A stretch of 22,404 nucleotides of DNA from Entamoeba histolytica HM-1:IMSS (taxonomy: Eukaryota > Evosea > Mastigamoebida > Endamoebidae), in assembly GCF_000208925.1 (NCBI RefSeq), contig NW_001915113.1, forward strand, positions 1 through 22,404, written 5' to 3'. The notes beneath the pieces are model-generated. The model did not search any database and had not been told where the DNA came from. It saw only the letters and a list, made by a program, of their open reading frames with translations. Made by a program: the position numbers and the translations under genes. Of this stretch, positions 10,503 to 19,438 are shown piece after piece. Positions within the stretch are counted from its first letter, which is position 1, and each line of letters begins with the position of its first letter.

Positions 10503-10865
10503 GTTTTTGAAATTTTCTTTTATTTAGTTAAACATCTATATAATCTGTCTAATATTTGTAAAAGCTATTTTATTCCTATTTAAAAAAAAGGATATTTTAT
10601 CAACATTTGTTAATGAAAAAAAAACATACCTACATTATATTTTCAAGAATTTAAAGCTTATGAAGACAAAAATATACTTTTAATTAGTACCATTGACTCA
10701 ATAGATATTAGAGTATATTTTAGTAAGGAATGAGTTAGTATTATTGATGAAATTTATAAGACTTTCCTTAAAATTAAAAACAACAATGTATTGTTAAATC
10801 AAAAAAGTATGGAAAGTAGATTAAATCAAATAACTGAGTATATGGTTATGACAATTAATTCATAA
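10503..10865 (+). pseudogene. decayed ORF, unknown family
   Basis: Coherent coding-like sequence in pieces. Codons from 10503 (VFEIFFYLVKHLYNLSNICK) end at TAA 10581. After a run of eight A the sense continues in another frame from 10591 (DILSTFVNEKKTYLHYI). From about 10641 it returns to the first frame for 74 codons (FQEFKAYEDKNILLISTIDS onward), interrupted once by TGA at 10731, and ends at TAA 10863. No usable ATG is present. The opening resembles in style the N-termini of large Entamoeba families of leucine-rich or F-box-like proteins, but I cannot assign it. It is followed, 127 bp on, by the convergent 3' end of the uS3 gene. Confidence 0.4.
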
Positions 10866-10992
10866 ATGATATTAACTTCTTTCTTTTTTAATTATTTGAA
10901 ATATTTACAAAAAATAAATAGTTAATCTTTATTTAAATGTCTTTCTTTTATTTTTCTAGGTTTAAAACAAATTAAATCAAAAAGCAATTTGC

Positions 10993-11727
10993 TTATTGTT
11001 TGTTAGCTGGAATAACTTCAGTCTTAACAGTAGTTGATTCGTCCTTTGGTGTCTTAATTTCAACAACATCAGGAATTCTAGCAGCTGGTCCATTCTTTCC
11101 AGATGGATCAGTATCTAACATAATGGTGACTTTAATACCAATAATACCCATACGAAGGAGGACACATCTAACAGCAGATGAATAGAATTGTCTAGTAGCA
11201 TTACCAGATTTGATCATATATCCTTCCTTGAAGACCATTCCTTGAGCTCTTTGTCCTCTTAATTTACCAGAAATAGAAACTTCACATCCTTTAGCTCCTG
11301 AGTCCATAATAAGTCTCATGACTGATCCAACAGCTCTTCTGACTGGGAGACCTTCAGCAATCTTATATTTAATAGATTCAGCTTGAGAAACTGGGCAAAG
11401 TCCTCTAGCAAGAACCTTTTCAACATAAAGTTCAATCTTGTCTTTTGGGAATCCAAATCTAGCAATAAGGAGATTAGTTAATTCATGAATTCTTCTTCCT
11501 TTATCTCCAATAATGTTAGTGGTTCTTGTGGCTCTAATAATAATTTGGAATTTAGATCCATTCTTTCTAACTTCGACACCTGAATATCCATCAGCTGAAA
11601 GTTCTCTTTGAAGGAGTTCATTAAGTTCAGCATAGAAAACTCCATCAGCAACAAACTTGTGTTTTCTTGAAATGTTAGTCTTGAGAACATCAACATTGAG
11701 GGCTTTGGTCTTAGTTAAGCAGAACAT
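10993..11727 (-). CDS. RPS3: 40S ribosomal protein S3 (uS3)
   Basis: 244 aa, close to the family's usual length. It is a component of the small subunit at the mRNA entry channel. The conserved start of S3 ([17 protein letters not shown]) is at residues 21-37. The type II KH domain holds its GxxG loop as GDKG (74-77, in [13 protein letters not shown]). The C-terminal S3 domain contains [13 protein letters not shown] and KEGYMIKSG. About 14 extra N-terminal residues ([14 protein letters not shown]...) precede the usual start; no internal Met offers an alternative, so this start is taken. Codons end in C more often than in neighbouring genes, as expected for a highly expressed gene. A GAAC element lies 17 nt upstream of the ATG. 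There are no introns. Confidence 0.96.
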
Positions 11728-11743
11728 TGCTTTTAGTTTTCTA

Positions 11744-11747
11744 GTTC
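11744..11747 (-). promoter_or_regulatory. GAAC promoter element, uS3 gene
   Basis: On the minus strand AAGAAGAACTAG lies about 17 nt before the ATG. The extended word AAGAAGAACT is also present upstream of the nicotinamidase-like gene. Confidence 0.6.
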
Positions 11748-13495
11748 TTCTTGTTTTATTTTTTACAAAAACCCTTTTTTTTCATTTTTTCTTATCATTT
11801 TTGATGTTTTATATAACATTTATAACCATTACTATTAAAATTATAGGTAATTAAATTAGATAAAAATGGAGAACTTCCAATAAAAATTGTACGTTAAATT
11901 TTATGTGAAATTTACTTTTTTTCAATTCTTGGTTATAAACATTTCTTTACTACAAAAAGTATTAAAACTATTCAAATGAAGTTTTGTATTGAACAATATT
12001 TGCTTAAAAAAATGGCAAATGAATTTTTTAATAAACTCCAAAAATAAAACCATATATAAAATAAAAATAAGTGAAATGAAAAATTAATAATTTGATGATT
12101 TGATTGAAACAGAATTAAAAAAAAATACTCATTTACTATTTAAAATACATTTATGATTATTGATATAAAGACTATTTTTATCTTTTTTAAATGATAGAGG
12201 TATTGAAAAAGTTATCAAGATGTTAAATATGCTTATTTTTTCTAGATATTTTAACTTATCAATGAATAAACATCTAAAAGAGTAATAAGTTGTATATATT
12301 TATTGGGTTGTTTAAAGATATAGAAAGAACTATTCCCAAAAATTAATGAGATATTAATAAAAAAATAATTATTGATGTATTTTTTTTTCACAAAAATTGA
12401 AACTAACGGGATTGAATTGTTTGAATAAGTAAATAAGAATCATAAGATTGAAAAAATATAAAATCATTGAAATTATATTGAAAAGATTCTCTGTAAATTA
12501 AAGATAATTCGAAAAATATGAACAAATACATTGTATGTAAAAGAACCTTAAATTATAAAAAGAAAGATACAATTTCAGTACCCAAAATTTTCAATTATTA
12601 CAATGTAATACTAATATATTTTCAATGAGTCAATACATTGTCAATCTTATTTAATAATTATAAATTTATCAATAAAACTATCAGAAAAACTGAGTAATTT
12701 TTCTTTGAATACTTATTATTATAATTATTTTTGTAATAAAATAAAGAAATAAACTTACTTTAAACTACCTTTCAACAACAATCTCTATTAATAAATTGCT
12801 TAGTAAAGATATTGAAGTTTATATGAAAATATCAATTTACTAATTATACCATAAAACGAATAATTACTATGAATAACAATAATTACTTTTTTGAATATAA
12901 TAGTAGTATAAGTAATAATTAATAATATTAAAAAATAATGTACTATATACTTATTAATTACATTAAATTCTCCACTTAATCATTAAATGTCATTAAAATT
13001 GATTTTTTTTGTTAATCATTTATTTCATGTGTTTGGAAGTTCTATTTCACAATCTTTAAAAGGATTATTACCTTTTTTATTATGTTGGGTATTCTCATTT
13101 TTTGTTAATTTAATGTTCAACAAATCCGTTATTAACATTGATAATTTTTTTACTTAATAATGACCAGAATAACGGCGACAAGGATTTGTATTAACAGAAC
13201 TACCATTATTGGTTTCATAATGAGATATATAAAATATATGAAAAAAGTAATACTTCTATATTTTCGTTTAAACATTATTTAATTAAAACAAGACTAAAAA
13301 CCACATATACTAACTATTTTCTTATCTTTAAGTTAGTGGCTCTTTCAAACAATCCAACAAATACGTCTTATATTTCTAGTAATATTTTCTCCTTACATTC
13401 TCATGTTATCTGTTTTCTCTTTACTTAGATACAGAGTTGTTATTGACAAAAAAAAACGAAAAATTTTGTAAATGATTGTTTAGAGAGAGATTTTT

Positions 13496-13524
13496 GTTTC
13501 TTTCCTTTGCTTTAAGGAAGAAAC
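13496..13524. repeat. imperfect inverted repeat (hairpin) upstream of calcineurin A
   Basis: Arms GTTTCTTTCCTT and AAGGAAGAAAC pair over 11 bp with one bulged T and a 6-nt loop. It lies about 120 bp upstream of the calcineurin ATG. Its role is unknown. Confidence 0.45.
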
Positions 13525-13597
13525 AGAAGGATAATTTTAAATATAATAAAATATAGTTTTTGTTATTAAAGAGAGAAGTTCAGATTATAAAAACGTG

Positions 13598-13601
13598 GAA
13601 C
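13598..13601 (+). promoter_or_regulatory. GAAC promoter element, calcineurin A gene
   Basis: GTGGAACCAACC lies about 45 nt before the predicted ATG at 13646. Confidence 0.4.
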
Positions 13602-13645
13602 CAACCAATCAAAAATCCAGATCATCTCATCTTCAAATAAAAAAC

Positions 13646-15414
13646 ATGAGATCACGATCGAGGTCTATTCCAGTTGAATCAATAAATTTATCAAATAGTT
13701 ATCGGTTTGTTGGTATTTATTAATTAACTCCGAAAAGAAAAACAAAACAAACCCTGTTAATTTTTGATTAAAAGAGTAATATGAAGTATATCAAGTAACA
13801 CAGTTTTCTTTCGGAAAGAATTCAGTTTAAAGCATAATTTTATAGTAACTGACATATAGAAATTCTTTATTGATTGTTTCAGATCCACAAACAGTTCCAT
13901 TACCAGCTGTTGAAGTTCAACAGAAAACTATTTCACAAGAAGACCGTGTTCTTACATGTTCAATGCTTTTTAGTGGTCCTAATGGTAAACCTAATTTAAA
14001 AATTTTAAAAGAACATTTAAGGAGACAAGGAAGATTAGAAAATTATGCAGCCGTTAAATTAATTCGTCAAGCAGCTGATATTTTTAGAAGTGAAAAGAAT
14101 ATATTAGAAGTTGATGCACCAGCAATTATTGTAGGAGATATTCATGGACAATTTTATGATATGTTAAATTTTATGGATCTTTTAGGAAGTCCTGAAGATA
14201 ATAAATTTGTGTTTCTTGGAGATTATGTTGACCGTGGAGATTTTAGTACAGAAGTTGTATTTTATTTATTTGCTCTTAAAATTTGCTATCCAAATAATAT
14301 TAAAATGTTAAGAGGAAATCATGAAAGTAGGTTAATGTGTGAGTATATGACATTCTTATTAGAATGTCATAGCAAATATAATATTAAAATTTATGATGAA
14401 TTTGTTAGTTGTTTTGATTGCTTACCATTATGTGCTTTAATTAACCAAAATGTTAATGGTAGAATTTTGTGTATGCATGGTGGTCTTAGTCCATCAGTTG
14501 GTCTTTTAGAAGATATCATGAAAATTAATAGATTTACAGAACCACCAAGTGAAGGGTCGTTATGTGATTTGTTATGGTCTGATCCTGTTTCAGAGTGGGA
14601 TCCTGACTCACCAGAATGGTTTGGAGTTAGTCGTAAAGAGTGGGAAGAAATAACTTTCAAACCAAATAAACAAAGAAAAACTTCATATTTCTATGGTAAA
14701 AAAGCAGTTAATAGATTTCTTGCGGCAAATGATCTTTTTTGTATTGTAAGGGCTCATCAAGTTCAGGATAATGGATTTAAAGACCATAAATATTTCAATC
14801 CATCTAGACATCTTTCAGAAGTCTTCACTATATTTTCTGCACCTAATTATTGTGATTATTATAAAAATTATGGAGCGGTTATGAAAATCACTACTCGGCC
14901 ATTTGATATTAAAACATTTGTTTGGAAACAGCATCCTGTTGTTTTAGAAGATTTCCAGGATGGAATGTCATATTCATTAGACTATTTGATGGAAGGAATA
15001 ATAACAATTTTACAAGAACTTATTGTTGGAATTAAGGATGATAAGAATATTGGAGATGAACCAGAAAGTGACTTACTTGCTGAAAAGAGTAAGAAATTAT
15101 TTGCTAAATCTTCAAAACTTCAAGAACGTCGTGAAAAATTATTAGCAGTGAATGACAAAGACTATCATAAGAATATGTCATTATTTGAACGTGCTTGTAT
15201 GTTAGATGAAGTTAATGAATCATGCCCAACTCCTGAAATGATTACTAGAAAATTCCAACATCATCCAGGTGCTTTAAGAAAAGGAATGTCATCTCCTGCA
15301 CTTCTTCAAAAACAACAACAAGAAACACAACCAAGGCCATTATCTGGTGGTCCTGGTGGACAATTAAAACCAACAAAAGAAAAAGGAGGACTTATTTTCT
15401 TAAAGAAATCTTGA
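13646..15414 (+). CDS. calcineurin A, catalytic subunit of protein phosphatase 2B (two exons)
   Basis: Ca2+/calmodulin-dependent Ser/Thr phosphatase, 537 aa after splicing. Exon 1 (13646-13704) encodes 19 codons plus two bases; intron 13705-13859; exon 2 13860-15414. The splice joins CG+A in frame and supplies the only good ATG. Metallophosphatase motifs: GDIHGQ (112-117), GDYVDRG (140-146), GNHE (172-175), then MHGGLSP and RAHQVQDNG. A calcineurin-type helix follows the catalytic core (FQDGMSYSLDYLMEGI), fitting the calcineurin B-binding segment. LFERACMLDEVNES (about 461-474) matches the autoinhibitory region of animal calcineurin. The calmodulin-binding segment before it (KSKKLFAKSSKLQERREK) is basic but not canonical. 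An insert of about ten residues lies near DPDSPEWFGVSRKEW. The tail is Gln/Pro-rich. It is convergent with the next gene, 124 bp away. Confidence 0.93.
13705..13859 (+). other. intron 1 of calcineurin A (155 nt)
   Basis: Donor GTTTGTTGG and acceptor CATATAG, phase 2. A later CAG (13880-13882) would shift the frame after exon 1, while this TAG keeps it. This intron is longer than the other three in the window. Confidence 0.7.
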
Positions 15415-15538
15415 ATTTCATTAATTACTATCTGTCTTACTAAACAACAAACCTAAATTTATTCTAGTAAGAAATTTTATGTTTTTCATTTTTAAGAAAT
15501 AATTAAGAAAAAAAAACAGGTAAAAAATATTCTTTTAA

Positions 15539-16377
15539 CTAAAAAGTTAGAGTATTGATAGATTTATATAAAATTCCAATTTGTGTACATAAAGCACAAA
15601 CTATAAAGTCATTTTGTTCCTCTGAAGAAATACCAAATTGCTCTCCAATTAATGGATGACAAGCATCTTTTACAATAATAATTGTTGATTGTGGGAACAT
15701 TTGTTTTAATCCAGCAGCAGTGTGAATAACACATATCCCAGTAACAACTCCTGAAATATAAAAGGTTAATCCTTTTCCAGTACCATATTGGTATTGAAGA
15801 ATAGAGGCTGCAGTAAACTCATCAACAATATTTCCTTGTGGAATTCGTTGTAAAGCAGTTCCATTAAAGAAATGTTTACAACTGATAATATAATCATATT
15901 GATATTCTTCTGGTGAATGAATTATAGGTAATTTATCAAATGTTTTTGTTATTGCTTCAATAGAAATTGGTTGTTCAGGAGTTTGATAAATAACATTATT
16001 TGGAATAACAACTCCACTCTTTAATTTTTTTTCTTCAATTTTTTTTTGAATTTTTTCGGTTAAACGAGCACTTGCATTTTCTATGTCATTTTTTGAGTTT
16101 GTTTTATTTTTGTAATACTAAATAACAAAAAGAACAAACCATTTGGAGAAAGTGTAAGGTCATCATCAACAAGGTTATGTATTGGATAAATACCACCATT
16201 AATAGTAAACTCTTTTGATGTTTGTGAATGGACATCAACAAAATTAATAACTTTATCACATTTCTCAATTAATAAGCAAGCATTTTCTTTTTCATTAAGA
16301 GAAGCACCACTATAGAAACTACCATTTTTATCAGTGAACGACTGACTCCAATCAATTAATATACATACTTTTGTCAT
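15539..16377 (-). CDS. nicotinamidase-like isochorismatase-family hydrolase (two exons)
   Basis: 259 aa after splicing. The family hydrolyses nicotinamide to nicotinate in NAD salvage, or related amides. Exon 1 is 16377-16140, a 59-nt intron (16139-16081, GTTTGT...CATAG) follows, and exon 2 is 16080-15539. All expected catalytic positions are visible: Asp9 (ILIDWSQSF), the metal-site pair Asp48/His50 (FVDVH) with YPIHNL corresponding to the WPxHC stretch, Lys148 (ISCKHF) and the nucleophile Cys196 (VVTGICVIHTAAG). A GTG two codons upstream is not used; ATG 16377 gives the standard MTKVCILIDW start. Residues 83-105 are Lys/Glu-rich, between the metal site and the Lys. A GAAC element lies 27 nt upstream. 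It is divergent from the eL27 gene. Substrate specificity is inferred from the nicotinamidase-like metal motif. Confidence 0.85.
16081..16139 (-). other. intron of the nicotinamidase-like gene (59 nt)
   Basis: Donor GTTTGTTC after AATG and acceptor GACATAG, phase 1. Without splicing the frame runs into an unrelated tail and stops; with it, the whole catalytic C-terminal half is joined in frame. Confidence 0.8.
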
Positions 16378-16403
16378 ATCCACTAAGACAAATTGGATTA
16401 TAA

Positions 16404-16407
16404 GTTC
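16404..16407 (-). promoter_or_regulatory. GAAC promoter element, nicotinamidase-like gene
   Basis: AAGAAGAACTTATAA on the minus strand, about 27 nt before the ATG. Confidence 0.55.
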
Positions 16408-16561
16408 TTCTTAAAACCTCAAGGAAATAATTTAATGATTAATAATAAAATGTGAGATAAATAACATAAATTAAATAATATAATAATAAATAATATAATA
16501 ATACTATAATAAAAATAATGCAACAAAAGTGGAAACCCCAAAACGAAAAAGATACCCTTCT

Positions 16562-16566
16562 GAACT
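16562..16566 (+). promoter_or_regulatory. GAAC promoter element, eL27 gene
   Basis: TTCTGAACTACAAAAC lies about 25 nt before the ATG. Confidence 0.6.
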
Positions 16567-16590
16567 ACAAAACTTGCACAAGAGTGAAAC

Positions 16591-17010
16591 ATGAGCAAGA
16601 TCCTCGCCCCAGGTCGTGTTGTTATTATTCTTTCAGGAAGATTCGCCGGTAAGAAAGCCGTTGTTTCCTCTGTCAATCTTCAAGGAACTAAAGACAGAAA
16701 ATATGGATTTGTCACTGTTGTTGGTGTTGAAAGAGCTCCATTAAAGATCACTAGAAAAATGTCTGCTAAAGTCCAACAAATGAGAACTTCTGTTAAATCA
16801 TTCTGCAAGGTTATTAATGTTAATCATGTTATGCCAACTAAATACACAGTTAGCCTTGAACAATTCAATCTTATTAAAGAGGTTAAAATCAACACCTTTG
16901 AAGCTGGTAAAGTTTATCCAATTTCCCAAAAGAAAGCCATTTCCTCTCAATTTGCTGAAGAATACAGAAAGGGTAAAGAATCATGGTTGTTCACTAAACT
17001 TCGCTTCTAA
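16591..17010 (+). CDS. RPL27: 60S ribosomal protein L27 (eL27)
   Basis: 139 aa, the usual size for the family. It is a structural protein of the large ribosomal subunit. The KOW-type start APGRVVIILSGRFAGKKAVV (6-25) is conserved. NHVMPTKYTV (79-88) matches the NHLMPTRYSV block, and the C-terminus EEYRKGKESWLFTKLRF (123-139) matches the universal end of eL27. No intron. Codon choice favours C-ending codons (ATC, GTC, TTC, TCC) more than neighbouring genes, as in uS3. The leader is short, with a GAAC element just upstream. It is divergent from the nicotinamidase-like gene with 213 bp between the two ATGs. Confidence 0.97.
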   Translation: MSKILAPGRVVIILSGRFAGKKAVVSSVNLQGTKDRKYGFVTVVGVERAPLKITRKMSAKVQQMRTSVKSFCKVINVNHVMPTKYTVSLEQFNLIKEVKINTFEAGKVYPISQKKAISSQFAEEYRKGKESWLFTKLRF

Positions 17011-17700
17011 ACGAGTAAATGATTTGGGTTATTGAGTAAATACCAGGATTGATTTTAGGTTTTGATTTCTTTTTCTTTCTTCTAAGTTAAGAGTGGGTTT
17101 TTTGAGGCTTTCTTCTTTTATAATAAGAATAGTTGTGTTGTTATAGATGTTATTTTGAGATAATTTGAATTAAAAATTATTCACTAAACAACTAATTTGT
17201 TGTTTATTTAAAATTTACTGGTTAGTTAGTAATAAATACTCAATAAACTCTTTGAATAAAAACAATAAAGTATTTTAAAAGCTTGACAGTCTTACATCAA
17301 AAGCATTTGTATAGAATTAGTTGTTAAAAAAAATAAATGTTACAATCTATTTGAGTAATATAACAGGAATATTAACCTAATAAATTTTCTTAAATAATTA
17401 AAAAAAAAACTAAATTGTCTGTCTTTAAATAAAAAGTTAGCTAAAGTTAGTAGTACTTGAAGATTTTATTAAGAAAATATAATAAATATTAATTAACTAA
17501 GTGTTAATTAAATTAATTTATATGGTTCCTTATTCATCTGAGACTAATCACGTCAATGACCCTTCTTCTATTTATTCTACTGAGTACGTTTGAATGTGAT
17601 AAAATTATTTAATAACATTAATGTTTTTAATGACAAAGTTTTTTAACTTATTTACTAACGTCAATTTAAATTTTTATTTCTTTATTTAGTTTAATACTTT
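17011..17700. other. gene-free AT-rich region downstream of eL27
   Basis: Nothing intact. A 23-codon plus-strand ORF at 17522-17593 (starting MVPYSSETNHVND) is less AT-rich than its surroundings. The opposite strand of the same stretch reads as a stop-broken peptide, so it may be the far end of the decayed gene that follows. Confidence 0.45.
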
Positions 17701-17712
17701 CTTTATTTATAA

Positions 17713-19034
17713 TTTAATTTGTTTTGACACGTCTTTGTTTCTCTATTTTCTTTATTCTATTCTTTATTTCATTTTCTTCATTTATCTCCATTATTATTCA
17801 GATATGAATAATTAGATATATTATTTATTATATTAGTTTTATTCTTTTTGTTTATTATTTATATTTTATTTTTGGATTTCTTTCTTTTATTGAATTTATA
17901 TTGTTTCATTGAATATTTTCAGTTACTTATTCTCATTATACTTAAATTTAATTCATTTATTGTTATTATGACACTATCATAATTTCTATATCTTTCATTC
18001 CACGAGGTGATTTGTTTTATTTTCAATTCTCTTTATTTAATCTCACCTGTGTTTCATATAACATTTCCAATATTCTAAAGTAATATTGTTATTTGGGTAT
18101 ATTTCATTATTTGGGTATTTCTTCCTTATTCTAATTTTCTTGTTAGAATCAAACATGATTTTATTTGTATTGATTCTGATTATTGCATTTTTATTAAATT
18201 TAATTCTTTATTCATTCTCATCATATATTTTAGGTACTTTATTCTTTCTAGTGCTTTAACTTTTATTCCTTCTTCATCATATTCATTTAATTTCATGATG
18301 CACTTTATTCTGTACCATTTTCTTCCCTTGACTAGATATTCTAGTCTATTAATTTTCTTTAGGATTTCTTTTATTTCATCAAATTTGTCTCCTATTATTT
18401 TATTTTGGAGATAGATGTGCATAATCATTGAAACAATCTTCATATCATCTTGCAGATCCTGCATTCTGCTTCCTGACAATACCCATCTATTATTAATTTC
18501 CATTATCAATTCGTCAGTTTCTTTTCTTTTCCAGTAGTAATTAATGTTTGAACATTTTTCTACTTTCATTTCTTTTATATTATTGATGAGAGTGTTAAGG
18601 TATTCTTCATCAATTTCTGTAGAGTTATTCTTTAATATGATATTTTTTTATTATTGAATTACACTCTACTCTTCCTTCTATTATATCATTCACTTTCACT
18701 TTAATGTGCCTTTTAGTGCTTTCTTTTATATTATGTGATATTTTAATATATTTAATATATTCTTTTTCATTATTTACATTAATGTTTATTGCTTTTATTA
18801 TACTTTCTATTTGTTCATTTCTTAATTTCTTATATAATTTCTTATTCAACCAATTAATTGCAAAACAATACAACACTTCAATTAAAATTCTATTTCTTTG
18901 TTTTGTTGTATTTCTTGTCTGATTATCATCTCTTGTTTTTTATCTTTGACTCATCATTTATTTTGATTATTATCTTTAATTCTTTCTTTTCTTTTTTTGT
19001 CTTTAATTGAACCTTTAACTTTCTCTACTTTCAT
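17713..19034 (-). pseudogene. decayed protein-coding gene, unknown family
   Basis: On the minus strand a GAAC element (19046-19043) lies 8 nt before an ATG at 19034. It opens a Lys-rich N-terminus (MKVEKVKGSIKDKKRKERIK) ended by two TGA codons. Coding sense continues in another frame (stop TAA 18940-18942), runs openly to 18625 (…RNRILIEVLYCFAINWLNKK…), and shifts frame at a run of seven A (18643-18649). It then continues for about 155 codons to TAG/TAA near 18180 (…KMKVEKCSNINYYWKRKETDE…). Further coherent pieces follow: 18156-18043 (MFDSNKKIRIRKKYPNNEIY), about 18017-17920 (TSWNERYRNYDSVIITINEL) and 17790-17713. The product would have been basic and helical. I do not recognise it; a retroelement ORF1-like protein or an Entamoeba-specific gene are both possible. 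The best-preserved part is 18180-18876. Confidence 0.5.
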
Positions 19035-19337
19035 TCTAACTTGTTCAAAGACATCAATTAATAGGAATGTTCACAAATATATTCTTCTTATTGCAAGATG
19101 GTTTTTTAAGTGAATTTGATAAGCTTTACTTTTGTCATAGAGTTTTTTTGTAACACAATAGCATAAGAAAATTCCTGTTTCACTTTACTTCTAGAGTATA
19201 TTTATTATATGATAAATACATTAATAATATGATAAAAATAATTTAAAAAAGAAAAAACTGATTTTAATTAAAATTTTCAACTATTCTATTTGTAATAAAT
19301 ACCAATATTTTCTGAATTACAAGTCTCTGGATATAAA

Positions 19338-19342
19338 GAACT
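19338..19342 (+). promoter_or_regulatory. GAAC promoter element, SDR gene
   Basis: AAAGAACTAATGC followed by TATAAAAT lies about 97 nt before the ATG, farther away than in the other genes of the window. Confidence 0.35.
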
Positions 19343-19438
19343 AATGCTATAAAATTAAGAGACAATTCTAAATAAACATAAAACACAAAAAGAAAACAAA
19401 AATGAAAAAATCAGCAAAAAATTTGATTATTATTCATT

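Larger units (their letters stand above)
11728..13645. other. gene-free AT-rich region between uS3 and calcineurin A
   Basis: No intact gene. Plus-strand sequence at about 12098-12287 reads as a coding-like stretch with two stops (for example FDDLIETELKKNTHLLFKIH). On the minus strand 13154-13255 is open for 34 codons with a less AT-rich, polar C-terminus (ETNNGSSVNTNPCRRYSGHY), and in another frame 13150-13218 gives a 22-aa hydrophobic peptide. An imperfect hairpin lies at 13496-13524. The promoter of calcineurin A occupies the right end. Confidence 0.5.

Noticed and set aside
13870..13884. Calcineurin start at the TTG codon, or splice acceptor at TTTCAG
   Set aside because: TTG is not a credible eukaryotic start here, and the CAG acceptor breaks the frame with exon 1, whereas CATATAG keeps it.
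14391..14660. 89-codon minus-strand ORF within calcineurin A
   Set aside because: Antisense shadow of a strongly conserved catalytic domain.
16419..16676. 85-codon minus-strand ORF across the eL27 promoter
   Set aside because: Overlaps the divergent promoter and the eL27 start; the hydrophobic translation comes from the AT repeat.
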